Part shown: piece by piece, positions 46,018-55,032 of the stretch | How positions within the stretch are numbered: the first letter of the stretch is position 1 | Layout: each line of letters begins with the position of its first letter | Assembly: GCA_903891085.1 (NCBI GenBank) | Contig: CAITDJ010000051.1 | Span: 1 to 64,000, forward strand | Direction of reading: 5' to 3' | Origin: an uncultured Bacteroidota bacterium | GTDB lineage: Bacteria > Bacteroidota > Bacteroidia > Bacteroidales > F082 | DNA length: 64,000 nt | Translations under genes and position numbers: made by a program | Notes under the pieces: generated by a model | What the model was told of the DNA's origin: nothing | The model's database searches: none | The model's input: the letters and a program-made list of their open reading frames with translations, nothing else

Positions 46018-47829
46018 TCAATGTCTCTCTTTCTCAAGTCCTGCAAAGTAATCCGATACAATCTGTGCCTTTGATTTCCCAACAACCTCGGCCAGGGATT
46101 CCAATTCCGCCTCGCGTATCTTTGCCACTGATTTGAATTTCCAAAGTAGTTTCTGAGCGGTGTCTTTACCTATCCCAACAATACCGGTCAGTTCAGTTTT
46201 AATCAGACCTTTTTCAAATTTCTTCCGGTGGTGGGTGATCCCGAAGCGATGGGCTTCATCCCTGAGAAACTGAATAATTTTGAGTGATTCGGATCGTTTA
46301 TCGATGTAGAGTGGGAGGGTGTCACCGGGGAAGTATATTTCTTCGAGGCGTTTGGCAATGCCGATGATAGTAATTTTGCCCCGTAAATCAAGTTTTTCGA
46401 GCGAGGAGACCGCAGCGCTCAACTGCCCTTTTCCACCATCAATCACGATGAGTTGTGGAAGTGGTTTTTGCTCAGCAATCAATCGTTGGTATCTTCGGGT
46501 GATGATTTCTTCCATCGAAGCAAAATCATCTGGTCCTTCCACAGTTTTAATGTTGAAATGGCGGTATTCGCTTTTGTTCGGTTTGGCATTTTTAAACTGT
46601 ACCATGGCCGCCACAGCATAATCGCCCTGAAAATTCGAATTATCGAAACACTCAATTACCTCAGGCAGCACCGGCATCCGTAAATCTTCTTTCAATTGGT
46701 TGAGTATTCTTTTCTGATGCCGTTGAGGATCAACCAGATTGCGCTGCTTTTCCAATTCCATTTTAAAATGCCGCGCATTTTTTTCCGAAAGATCAAGCAG
46801 ATGTTTCTTATCGCCGCGCTGTGGAACGATATATTTCACTTTTTCGATGGTGAAGTCAGGCTCGAACGGAACAATAATCTCAGTGGCATCGCTCATGAAA
46901 CGTAGTCTAAAATCAGTAATGGCCAATATCAGCAGCTCTTCCAGGGTTTCGTCAAGTTTCTTTTTCACTTCGATAGAATGCGACTGAACGATGGCACCTT
47001 CCGATACTTTTAAATAATTGATATAGGATGCCGCCGGTTCGTCATAGATCGATACTACATCCACATTGCTGATGTCGGAACTTACCACCACCGACTTACT
47101 CCGGTATTTTTCGAGCAGCAGTATCCTCTCTTTGACAAGATGGGCTTTTTCAAACTCAAAGGTGGCTGCATAGTCCATCATGCTTGTATTCAGTTGTTTT
47201 TGAACCATTTGCAGGTTGCCTTTTATAATTTCACGAACTTGTTTGATAATCAGTTCGTATTCAACCGCAGTTTGAAGTCCTTCGCAAGGACCTTTACAAT
47301 TCCCAAGATGGTATTCAAGACAAATTTTAAATTGTTTGCGACTGATGTTAGTATCAGTTAATTTCAGTGAGCAATTACGGATCGGGAATAGTTGCCTTAT
47401 CAAGGTAAGTAAGGTGCTCATAATTTTGACGTTGGCATAAGGCCCGTAATATTCTGAACCATCATCAATCATATTCCGGGTTGAGAATATTCGTGGAAAA
47501 GCTTCATTTTTAATGCAAATCCATGGAAAAGTCTTATCGTCTTTTAATAATACATTGTAACGTGGCAGAAATTTCTTGATCAGATTGTTTTCCAACAACA
47601 AGGCGTCTGATTCACTATTGACAACAATAACCTGAATATCAGCTATTTTCTTTACGAGGACCTTTAATTTACCAGTCTGTACTTTATTGAAATAACTTGA
47701 AACCCGTTTGTGGAGATTTTTCGCTTTCCCCACATAAATGATCTTACCTGTTTCATCAAAATATTGATAAACACCCGGATTGTTCGGAATAGATGCGATT
47801 AAGTGATGCAGATTCGAAGTCGATTCCAT
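46018..47829 (-). CDS. uvrC: excinuclease ABC subunit C
   Basis: Nucleotide-excision-repair nuclease of 603 residues that makes both incisions in the UvrB-DNA complex. The N-terminal GIY-YIG domain reads GVYQYFDETGKIIYVGKAK, the UvrB-binding helix pair lies near residues 200-235, the C-terminal nuclease half starts with VIECFDNSNFQGDYAVAAMV and includes VIDGGKGQL, and a helix-hairpin-helix (LTGIVGIGKDTAQKLLWKF) ends the protein. Its upstream spacer contains CTTGTT/CTGGTT repeat words. Confidence 0.96.
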   Translation of the reverse strand: MESTSNLHHLIASIPNNPGVYQYFDETGKIIYVGKAKNLHKRVSSYFNKVQTGKLKVLVKKIADIQVIVVNSESDALLLENNLIKKFLPRYNVLLKDDKTFPWICIKNEAFPRIFSTRNMIDDGSEYYGPYANVKIMSTLLTLIRQLFPIRNCSLKLTDTNISRKQFKICLEYHLGNCKGPCEGLQTAVEYELIIKQVREIIKGNLQMVQKQLNTSMMDYAATFEFEKAHLVKERILLLEKYRSKSVVVSSDISNVDVVSIYDEPAASYINYLKVSEGAIVQSHSIEVKKKLDETLEELLILAITDFRLRFMSDATEIIVPFEPDFTIEKVKYIVPQRGDKKHLLDLSEKNARHFKMELEKQRNLVDPQRHQKRILNQLKEDLRMPVLPEVIECFDNSNFQGDYAVAAMVQFKNAKPNKSEYRHFNIKTVEGPDDFASMEEIITRRYQRLIAEQKPLPQLIVIDGGKGQLSAAVSSLEKLDLRGKITIIGIAKRLEEIYFPGDTLPLYIDKRSESLKIIQFLRDEAHRFGITHHRKKFEKGLIKTELTGIVGIGKDTAQKLLWKFKSVAKIREAELESLAEVVGKSKAQIVSDYFAGLEKERH

Positions 47830-48021
47830 TTGGTTTGCTTGTTCCTGGTTGCTTGTTTGCTTGTTTCTGGTTTATTGTTACTTGAGTTGAATATTTTGTT
47901 CAATAGCCTGAATGATAATACTTATTTCTCTTGTCCTTACCCTTATTCCAGAGTTTTTATAACTCATTTTTTTCATTTTAAGTTTCACCAGTGACCAGTA
48001 ACCAGCCACCAGAACCTGCTT

Positions 48022-49062
48022 TTATTCCTTCAATCCATCCCAACCCTGCGCCAGTAAAGGAATAACCAATCCATCGTTCGTTACAAGCGAACTACTTTTA
48101 TCTTCTGTGAAATGGCCGATAACTGAAATTCCGGGTATTTTTCTGATTTTTTCATAATCCGTCTGACTGATTGTAAACAGTAATTCATAATCTTCGCCTC
48201 CATTGAGAGCTGCGATAGTAGGAACAATATTGAATTCCTCAGCAACAGTGATGGTGGTAGGATCAACGGGGATTTTGTCTTCATAAATCTGACAACCAAG
48301 GCCGGAGGCCTTGCACAGATGCAAAATTTCTGAGGCTAGTCCATCTGAAATATCAATCATGGAAGTCGGCTTTACTCCTGCAGCATGCAAACGCTCGATA
48401 ATATCCATGCGTGCTTCAGGTTTCAACTGCCTTTCGAGTACATAATCATAGCCATCCAGATCGGGCTGCATGGCAGGATTTGCTTTGTACACCGCTTTCT
48501 CCCTTTCGAGCAGCAACAAACCCATATAGGCGCCGCCCAGGTCGCCGCTCACACACAACAAATCGTTGGCTGCGGCACCCTTTCGGTAACAAATCGCCTC
48601 TTTTTTTGCCTGTCCGATCACAGTTATGGATAGAAATAGCCCAGAGGTGCTCGAAGTGGTATCACCACCAACGAGATCAACCTTGTATTTTTTGCAGGCT
48701 GTTTTGATGCCTTCATAAATCTCTTCGATCGCTTCAACCGGAAAGCGGTTGGAGATGGCCAATCCGACTACAATTTGTTTTGGTGCTCCGTTCATCGCGG
48801 CAATATCTGAAAAATTCACAACAGCCGCTTTATAACCAAGATGCCGGAAAGGCATATAGGTGAGATCAAAATGCACGCCCTCTACCAACAAATCGACCGA
48901 AACCAGGGTTTGGTAATCTGCATTATCAATAACGGCAGCATCATCGCCTACCCCTACAACGCTAGATGGATTAACAAGTTCAATATCTTTTGTGAGGTGA
49001 TCGATCAATCCGAATTCGCCAAGGGCAGACAATTCAGTTCGTTGGGGTGTTTCTTCTATCAT
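48022..49062 (-). CDS. thiL: thiamine-monophosphate kinase
   Basis: Enzyme of 346 residues that phosphorylates thiamine monophosphate to thiamine diphosphate, the cofactor of DXS encoded in this window. The PurM/ThiL fold is marked by GVGDDAAVI near the N terminus, VDLLVEGVHFDL, DLVGGDTTSS, SMIDISDGLASE and LNGGEDYELLFT. The ATG at 49062 is chosen because a -7 box (complement of 49111-49118) lies about 49 bases upstream and overlaps the longer alternative. No other thiamine genes are present. Confidence 0.95.
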   Translation of the reverse strand: MIEETPQRTELSALGEFGLIDHLTKDIELVNPSSVVGVGDDAAVIDNADYQTLVSVDLLVEGVHFDLTYMPFRHLGYKAAVVNFSDIAAMNGAPKQIVVGLAISNRFPVEAIEEIYEGIKTACKKYKVDLVGGDTTSSTSGLFLSITVIGQAKKEAICYRKGAAANDLLCVSGDLGGAYMGLLLLEREKAVYKANPAMQPDLDGYDYVLERQLKPEARMDIIERLHAAGVKPTSMIDISDGLASEILHLCKASGLGCQIYEDKIPVDPTTITVAEEFNIVPTIAALNGGEDYELLFTISQTDYEKIRKIPGISVIGHFTEDKSSSLVTNDGLVIPLLAQGWDGLKE

Positions 49063-49110
49063 ACTTTTTTTTATGAAATTTTGTTTGCGCTGACACATTG
49101 GATAATATTG

Positions 49111-49118
49111 CAAAAATA
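49111..49118 (-). promoter_or_regulatory. -7 box (TATTTTTG, minus strand) for thiL
   Basis: Exact TAnnTTTG match on the minus strand, about 49 bases before the ATG at 49062. I see no TPP riboswitch pattern in the short leader. Confidence 0.4.
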
Positions 49119-49184
49119 CAGGAATATCTTCATCTGCTGACAGACTTCAGTTTGCAGCATACATATTGAATCTAAGAGACTTTC

Positions 49185-49486
49185 AAAATTTTAATTTAAA
49201 TCGAAAAGTTTTAGTTCTTTTAAATATCGAACAAGGAAGAACGATTTTTGATGTATGAAGTATCCAAATCTACAGGATTTCTACCCACTTCGTAAATCGT
49301 AAATCCTTGTTCATTATTCTTAAATATTTCATGTCTAAAATTTTGATTTAAATCGAAAGCTGTTAGTTCTTTTGAATATCGAACAAAGAAGAACGATTTT
49401 TGATTTATGAAGTATCCAAATCTACAGGGTTTATATCCAATTTGTAAATCTTTGTTCATTATTCATAAATATTTCATTTAACTAAA
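49185..49486. repeat. Two-copy tandem direct repeat of about 150 bp
   Basis: Copy 1 starts at 49185 and copy 2 at 49337 (both AAAATTTT followed by ATTTAAATCGAAA). They share long identical runs such as GAACGATTTTTGAT and ATGAAGTATCCAAATCTACA; copy 1 has an extra GTAAATC. They differ at scattered positions, so the duplication is not recent. A minus-strand frame of 79 codons (49220-49459) runs across both copies, but it is an artefact of the repeat. The flanks from 49119 to 49671 hold no gene. Confidence 0.85.
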
Positions 49487-49671
49487 ATTTAGACATAGAC
49501 TGAAATAGAATTATCAATTTGAGGAAATATTCGGTTTTTATGTCAATAACGAAAATTATGAAGTAATTTTAGGCTGATCTATCTTCCTCCTAAAATAGAT
49601 TAACAATAGGATACAGACAATGTAGAGATCTATTAAACTGTGAAACAATGCGTTGGTGCAATTACAACTAA

Positions 49672-50781
49672 ATGAATAATAGAGCCGCTTGTGTTTTACA
49701 AATCCGGAAAATCAATCTAATTTCCCTAGTTTTTGCATTGTCAATATCCGGATTATCTCTGCTCACGGTAACAGGATGTCATAAAACAGAAAAAGTGGAA
49801 AATTTGATTCCGGTATGTCGGATTACGAGTCCGGAAAATGAAAGTATTATTGAACAGGGCACCTCAATCAGTATCATTGCCAATGCAGAGGATACTGATG
49901 GTGTCATCACAGAAGTCCGCTTTTATATTGATGGAATATTTGTCGGAGCAAGTAATTTTCCGTTTCATTTCGACTGGAATACCTATGGAGAAGAGACCGG
50001 AAGTCATACAATTATAATCGTTGTTACTGATGAAAGCGGAGGTATCACTTCCGATAAAATCGTAATAAATATTATCAAACAAGGTGGTGAAGTCCTTGTT
50101 ACCGATTCGGTAAGTGATATTGATGGCAATACATATCGCACTGTTAAAATTGGTAACCAATGGTGGATGGCTGAGAATATGAAAACTACCCACTATTCGG
50201 ATGGTCAGGAAATACCGCTGGTTGAAAACAATATCAACTGGATGAATTTGAGCTATATTGACAAAGCCTACAGTTTTTATGATAATGATGTGACGAATGC
50301 AGGTGTTTACGGTGCATTATACACCTGGGCTGCCGCCATGAATGGTGCTGAAACCAGTGAATTAAACCCCAGTAATGTCCAGGGAATTTGTCCGTGTGGC
50401 TGGCATCTGCCAAGTGATGCTGAATGGATTGAACTGGAAATGCAGTTGGGAATGAGTTTTAGTGAAGCGGATGCATTTGGCTGGCGCGGAACCGATGAAG
50501 GCGATAAAATGAAATCTGAAAGTGGTTGGTTCAATGGTGGGAACGGGACCAATAGCAGCGGTTTTTCTGCTATTCCGGGAGGCGAACGCGTAGCAGGCCC
50601 ATTCACTGGTTTGACTGAAATTACCCGTTTTTGGAGCACTACGGAATATATCAATCTTACTCACCTGGCATTTAACCGCAGTCTGAGTTACAATTATTCG
50701 CAGGTAGGTTGGTTTTCGGAACACCACTTATACGGTTTTCCAAAGAATTTCGGATTCTCGGTCCGGTGTGTAAAAAACTGA
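49672..50781 (+). CDS. FISUMP-domain lipoprotein with Ig-like domain
   Basis: A 369-residue lipoprotein with lipidation cysteine Cys36 (LLTVTGC). Residues 45-135 form a bacterial Ig-like domain (CRITSPENESIIEQGTSI, FYIDGIFVGAS, VVTDESGG). Residues 148-369 form the Fibrobacter succinogenes major paralogous (FISUMP) domain: DIDGNTYRTVKIGNQWWMAE, LYTWAAAMNGA, CGWHLPSDAEWIELE, SGFSAIPGGER and FSVRCVKN. Such proteins are surface-exposed or secreted and may bind polysaccharide, but their role is unproven. No T9SS sorting domain is visible. Confidence 0.9.
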   Translation: MNNRAACVLQIRKINLISLVFALSISGLSLLTVTGCHKTEKVENLIPVCRITSPENESIIEQGTSISIIANAEDTDGVITEVRFYIDGIFVGASNFPFHFDWNTYGEETGSHTIIIVVTDESGGITSDKIVINIIKQGGEVLVTDSVSDIDGNTYRTVKIGNQWWMAENMKTTHYSDGQEIPLVENNINWMNLSYIDKAYSFYDNDVTNAGVYGALYTWAAAMNGAETSELNPSNVQGICPCGWHLPSDAEWIELEMQLGMSFSEADAFGWRGTDEGDKMKSESGWFNGGNGTNSSGFSAIPGGERVAGPFTGLTEITRFWSTTEYINLTHLAFNRSLSYNYSQVGWFSEHHLYGFPKNFGFSVRCVKN

Positions 50782-51039
50782 ATTGGCATCCGCAGCGGTC
50801 ACACAAAACGTTCAGCGAGAGCGTTCAACTTGCCAGCGATAACGTCGAATGAACGGCGAGGAACATTCAATAATACAAAATTATCAGTTTGATAACGAGA
50901 TACATTCATATTATTCCCTTTAAAATTAGAAAAAAATTAATTCTTCATCTCTTCAAATAAAACAATTAACGGGTCTGCCTGTTTAATGAAAATAGTATAA
51001 TACACAATAAAATCTCTATTAATCATTAAAAAACAAGAC
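50782..51039. other. Spacer with GC-richer quasi-repeated segment
   Basis: No gene seen. Bases 50798-50868 are richer in GC than the surroundings and repeat short words (CGTTCAGCGAG, CGTTCAAC, CAGCGATAACG, GAACGGCGAGGAAC), some inverted. The rest is plain AT-rich leader of the following gene. Confidence 0.4.
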
Positions 51040-51696
51040 ATGACCAAAATAGCAGTATTGGGAACAGGAGTGGTCGGAGACACCATTGGTTCAAAACTAA
51101 TCGAATTGGGACATCAGGTGATGATGGGCTCCCGAACAACTGAGAACGAAAAAGCACAGGCTTTTTTAGCAAAACATAATGGCAACGCAAAAACCGGAAC
51201 CTTCGCGGATGCGGCAGCCTTTGGTGAAATAATTTTTAACTGCACCTCGGGTGGCGGTTCGTTGGATGCGCTTCAATTGGCCGGGGAAAACAACCTGAAA
51301 GACAAAATACTCGTGGATCTTGCCAATCCGCTTGATTTTTCGCAAGGAATGCCACCTTCACTTTCCTTCGTAAATACAAATTCACTTGGTGAAGAAATTC
51401 AACGGGCATTTCCTCAGGTAAAAGTTGTAAAAACATTAAATACACTATGGTGTGGTCTGATGGTAAATCCAGGGATGATACATGGCGGTGATCATAATAT
51501 TTTTGTTTGCGGTAATGATGCTGCGGCAAAAGAAACCGTGAAAGACATTTTATTGTCATTTGGCTGGATCGACAAAAATATCCTTGATCTGGGCGACATC
51601 ACCAAGGCACGGGGAACCGAAATGTACTTACCGCTGTGGCTGAGTATTTATGGTTCAACCAATAATGGCGCCTTCAATATAAAAATCGTGAGCTAA
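51040..51696 (+). CDS. NADPH-dependent F420 reductase-like protein
   Basis: A 218-residue Rossmann protein. The N-terminal IAVLGTGVVGDTIGSKL is the nucleotide-binding motif and MMGSRTTEN places a Ser/Arg where NADPH phosphate is bound. FNCTSGGGSLDAL and LVDLANPLDF follow the pattern of F420-dependent NADP reductases and related 6-phosphogluconate-type dehydrogenases. Similar proteins occur in organisms that lack F420, so the true substrate is open. It is a single gene convergent with nuoN. Confidence 0.82.
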   Translation: MTKIAVLGTGVVGDTIGSKLIELGHQVMMGSRTTENEKAQAFLAKHNGNAKTGTFADAAAFGEIIFNCTSGGGSLDALQLAGENNLKDKILVDLANPLDFSQGMPPSLSFVNTNSLGEEIQRAFPQVKVVKTLNTLWCGLMVNPGMIHGGDHNIFVCGNDAAAKETVKDILLSFGWIDKNILDLGDITKARGTEMYLPLWLSIYGSTNNGAFNIKIVS

Positions 51697-51718
51697 AACC
51701 AGAATTGTCTTTTAACTC

Positions 51719-53215
51719 TTAATTTCCAACAAAAATATTCATCGAATAATTGGCCCACTCAACGATGGGTGTAAAATACACACCGAAAAGCAAGGAAGGA
51801 ATGGCCAGCATCAACACAATCGCAATGGTAATGGGTGAAAACACAAGTTTTGATTTCGTGCTCTCTACATCACGAAGATACATATTCCTGATTATTTTCA
51901 CATAATAGTACAATGAAACCACGCTGTTAAGCACCCCGACTATTGCCAGCCAAATATATCCTGAATTGATCACTGATGAGAACACATAAAGTTTACCTAT
52001 AAATCCGGATGTTGGAGGTAATCCTGTAAGTGAAATGAGGAATACTGTCATACAAACAGCCAACACGGGTGATCTGTATCCCAATCCGTTATATTCTTCA
52101 ATATCTTCCGAATTCAGTTTATTTGCCACCAACTGTACCACAAAAAATGCGCCCAGATTCATCAGCATATAAAAGAAGAAGTATATCAAAACAGCAGATA
52201 CACCATTGTCATTCATTACCGAAACAGCCATCATCAGGTAACCGGCATGGGCAATACTTGAATAGGCAAGCAGTCGTTTCATATTTGTTTGCCACAAGGC
52301 AACAAGATTACCGAGTGTCATGGTTAACACAGCCAGCACAGCAATTACATAATGCCAATCGATGTTACCCAATAATTGCCAGGCTTCTGAGGTTCCCGGA
52401 ATGGAATCCAATAACCCAGTTTTGAAGAAACGGAGCAACACAGCAAAACCGGCAGCCTTGGAGGCTACTGACAAATAAGCGGTGATGGTTACCGGAGCAC
52501 CTTCATACACATCAGGAGTCCAGAAATGGAAAGGAACTGCTGAAATCTTATATCCAAAACCTGATAATATCATCAGTCCGGATAACAATAATGGAAGTGT
52601 AGCTACCTTGTTTGCTGCCAGAAACTGATTGATTTCAAACAAATTGAGGCTTCCGGTTAGTCCAAATAGCATAGATATTCCGTAAATCATGATGCCAGAT
52701 GATATGGCCCCGAATATAACATATTTCAATGATGCTTCAGAAGCTCGTTTGACTTCTTTGGTATAACCAGCCAGCACATACGAACTGATACTCATCGTTT
52801 CGATAGCCACGTAAATCATGATCAGGTTGGCTGAACCTACCAAAAGGAACATTCCAAAGGTCATACCGATGATCAGCGTATAATACTCACCAAGTTTTGT
52901 GTGGGCATTATGAAGTTCGTCGGAGAAGAAAGAGAATATAATGATGATTAAACTGGACATCAAAATGATAAATTTCAGAAATTGCCCAAAAGAATCAACT
53001 ACCAGAAGACTGGCAAATGCTTTGTAATTCGCGCCTGTTTGTTGAAATAAAAAGAAACCTGCAATCACCAATCCTGCAATAGCAATATAACCGGCAATAT
53101 TTTTCGATTTTTTGATTGCCATATCAAACATCATGGCCAGCAGGAATGTGACTATCAGCGTTGTTTCGGGCTTAAACAGACTTATACTCTTTACCAGGTC
53201 AGATATATCCATCAT
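51719..53215 (-). CDS. nuoN: NADH-quinone oxidoreductase subunit N
   Basis: Membrane subunit of complex I, one of three antiporter-like proton pumps; 498 residues and about 14 helices. Conserved parts are IYVAIETMSISSYVLAG with the Glu between helices, PFHFWTPDVYEGAPVTIT with the Lys/His region, and KRLLAYSSIAHAGYLMM. It is the last gene of the nuo operon. A 155-base gap with a tandem repeat separates it from nuoM. Confidence 0.96.
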   Translation of the reverse strand: MMDISDLVKSISLFKPETTLIVTFLLAMMFDMAIKKSKNIAGYIAIAGLVIAGFFLFQQTGANYKAFASLLVVDSFGQFLKFIILMSSLIIIIFSFFSDELHNAHTKLGEYYTLIIGMTFGMFLLVGSANLIMIYVAIETMSISSYVLAGYTKEVKRASEASLKYVIFGAISSGIMIYGISMLFGLTGSLNLFEINQFLAANKVATLPLLLSGLMILSGFGYKISAVPFHFWTPDVYEGAPVTITAYLSVASKAAGFAVLLRFFKTGLLDSIPGTSEAWQLLGNIDWHYVIAVLAVLTMTLGNLVALWQTNMKRLLAYSSIAHAGYLMMAVSVMNDNGVSAVLIYFFFYMLMNLGAFFVVQLVANKLNSEDIEEYNGLGYRSPVLAVCMTVFLISLTGLPPTSGFIGKLYVFSSVINSGYIWLAIVGVLNSVVSLYYYVKIIRNMYLRDVESTKSKLVFSPITIAIVLMLAIPSLLFGVYFTPIVEWANYSMNIFVGN

Positions 53216-53332
53216 GATTCATTCAAATTATTATATAAAAACATACAACACTTTATACACTGTATTTTGACTTTTTTATCCATTGCATAAACGCCAAACT
53301 GTTACTTTCAAACATTTTATTTAGCCTTCAGC

Positions 53333-53370
53333 CTTTTCACTTTAAACTTTATACTTTTCACTTTAAACTT
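53333..53370. repeat. 21-bp tandem repeat between nuoM and nuoN
   Basis: CTTTTCACTTTAAACTTTATA (53333-53353) is followed by CTTTTCACTTTAAACTT (53354-53370), ending exactly at the nuoM stop. It is built from the same AAAGTTTAAAGTG-like words as the other intergenic repeats in the window. Confidence 0.65.
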
Positions 53371-54999
53371 CTACATCCCACCTATATAAACGAAAGGCCG
53401 CATTATTTCGATAAAGTGATTTACACTGCCTGTCATTAAATTGAGAATAGGGTTAGGATAAACACCTAAAAATATGACGATTATGGCCAAAGGAATTAAT
53501 GCCACCATTTCCAACCCATTCACATCATCAGTTTTATAAATAAGCTTGGTTGGATCCCATGGTCCCTGCCATTTTTCGGGAATCACACCAAAGAAAATTT
53601 TCTGCAACGCCCACAGCATATAAGCCGCACCTAAAATGATACTTAAGCCGGAGATAATTGTCAGCACAGGATAGGATTTAAAAGAACCCAAAAACACAAG
53701 TACTTCCGAAATGAAACCGCTCATACCTGGTAATCCGATGGCAGCGAAGAATGCAACCGCCATAATTCCTGTGTATATCGGCATCTTTTTGGCCAGTCCG
53801 CCAAAATCATCAAGTCCTCTTGTGTGGGCCCTGTCGTAGATTACCCCAACAATCATAAAGAGCATGGCTGTGATGATTCCATGGTTAAACATTTGGAATA
53901 TAGCACCAACCGTGCCTTCAGGCCGCATGGAAGCAAGTCCTAAAATAACCAGACCCATATGGCTTACTGATGAATAGGCGATAAGTTTCTTGAAATCGCG
54001 TTTGCCAACCTTATGTTGTCCCAGGGCACAGAATGCTCCGTAAACAATACTGATCATTCCCAACCATGCAATGAGCGTTTGAAAATAACCGAATGCATCG
54101 GGAAAAATAGGGAAGGCGATTCGGATCATCCCATAGGCACCCATTTTCAGCAACACCCCGGCCAGAATCACCGAAATAGGTGTTGGCGCTTCAACGTGGG
54201 CATCGGGTAACCAGGTGTGGAAAGGAAACAGCGGCACTTTGATGGCAAAGCCAATAAATAATCCCATGAAAGCAACATATCTTATGGTAGTATTGATTCC
54301 GCCAAAAATGGAATCGCCCCTGAAGTTTGCAGCATTCATCATCTCTAGGAGATTGAACGATCCGGTGCTATGATACAAACCGATCATAACCAGCAACATA
54401 AATACACTACCAACCAAGGTGTAAATAAAAAACTTGATGGCAGCATATTCCTTGCGGGGACCACCCCAGACTCCAATCAGGAAGTACATAGGTAATAACA
54501 TTAATTCCCAGAACAAATAAAACAGGAAGAAGTCAAGTGCACAGAAAACGCCCATCATCCCTAAATCGAGCAGCAAATACATAGCGAAATAACCTTTCAC
54601 TGCTTTTTTAATACCGAATGACGGAAAAACAGCCACAAAACAAATGATGGCTGTGAGCAGAATCATTGGTACACTGATGCCATCGATCCCCATGAAATAT
54701 TCAATGTTAATATTTCCGACCATTGGCAAAGTAGCAGTTATCCAACTTAATTTTTCAACAAACTGAAAAGTCTTCAGGTCGTTTACTCCGGCCATGGCAG
54801 GATTATAGTTCAGATAAATGATGACTGCAAGGATTAGTTGCATAAAAGTTATGCCAACAGCGACCCATCGTATGATTATTTTAGATAGCTCTTGTCCTTT
54901 GTCATCTTTGCCGGATGGTACCAGAAGTATGATAAGAATCCCAAGAATTGGAAGAAAAGTTATCCAGGTTAAAATTGGAAAGTTCATTGTCCCTAACAT
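53371..54999 (-). CDS. nuoM: NADH-quinone oxidoreductase subunit M
   Basis: Second antiporter-like proton-pumping subunit of complex I, 542 residues and about 14 helices. YLFWELMLLPMYFLIGVWGG carries the conserved membrane Glu, PLFPFHTWLPDAHVEAPTP holds the conserved His/Asp loop, and KKLIAYSSVSHMGLVILG holds the lysine helix. An alternative ATG lies at 54987. It follows nuoL by 33 bases. Confidence 0.96.
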   Translation of the reverse strand: MLGTMNFPILTWITFLPILGILIILLVPSGKDDKGQELSKIIIRWVAVGITFMQLILAVIIYLNYNPAMAGVNDLKTFQFVEKLSWITATLPMVGNINIEYFMGIDGISVPMILLTAIICFVAVFPSFGIKKAVKGYFAMYLLLDLGMMGVFCALDFFLFYLFWELMLLPMYFLIGVWGGPRKEYAAIKFFIYTLVGSVFMLLVMIGLYHSTGSFNLLEMMNAANFRGDSIFGGINTTIRYVAFMGLFIGFAIKVPLFPFHTWLPDAHVEAPTPISVILAGVLLKMGAYGMIRIAFPIFPDAFGYFQTLIAWLGMISIVYGAFCALGQHKVGKRDFKKLIAYSSVSHMGLVILGLASMRPEGTVGAIFQMFNHGIITAMLFMIVGVIYDRAHTRGLDDFGGLAKKMPIYTGIMAVAFFAAIGLPGMSGFISEVLVFLGSFKSYPVLTIISGLSIILGAAYMLWALQKIFFGVIPEKWQGPWDPTKLIYKTDDVNGLEMVALIPLAIIVIFLGVYPNPILNLMTGSVNHFIEIMRPFVYIGGM

Positions 55000-55032
55000 A
55001 TTATTTATTTTAGATTTATCTGTTTCCGAAAA

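Noticed and set aside
49220-49459. A 79-codon minus-strand frame across the tandem repeat
   Set aside because: It spans both repeat copies, has low-complexity phrase-like content and no promoter; it is most simply explained by the repeat itself.
50798-50868. GC-richer segment with repeated CGTTCA words as a candidate attachment or CRISPR-like site
   Set aside because: Words are irregular in spacing and sequence, there are no spacers of constant length, and no integrase or cas gene is nearby.
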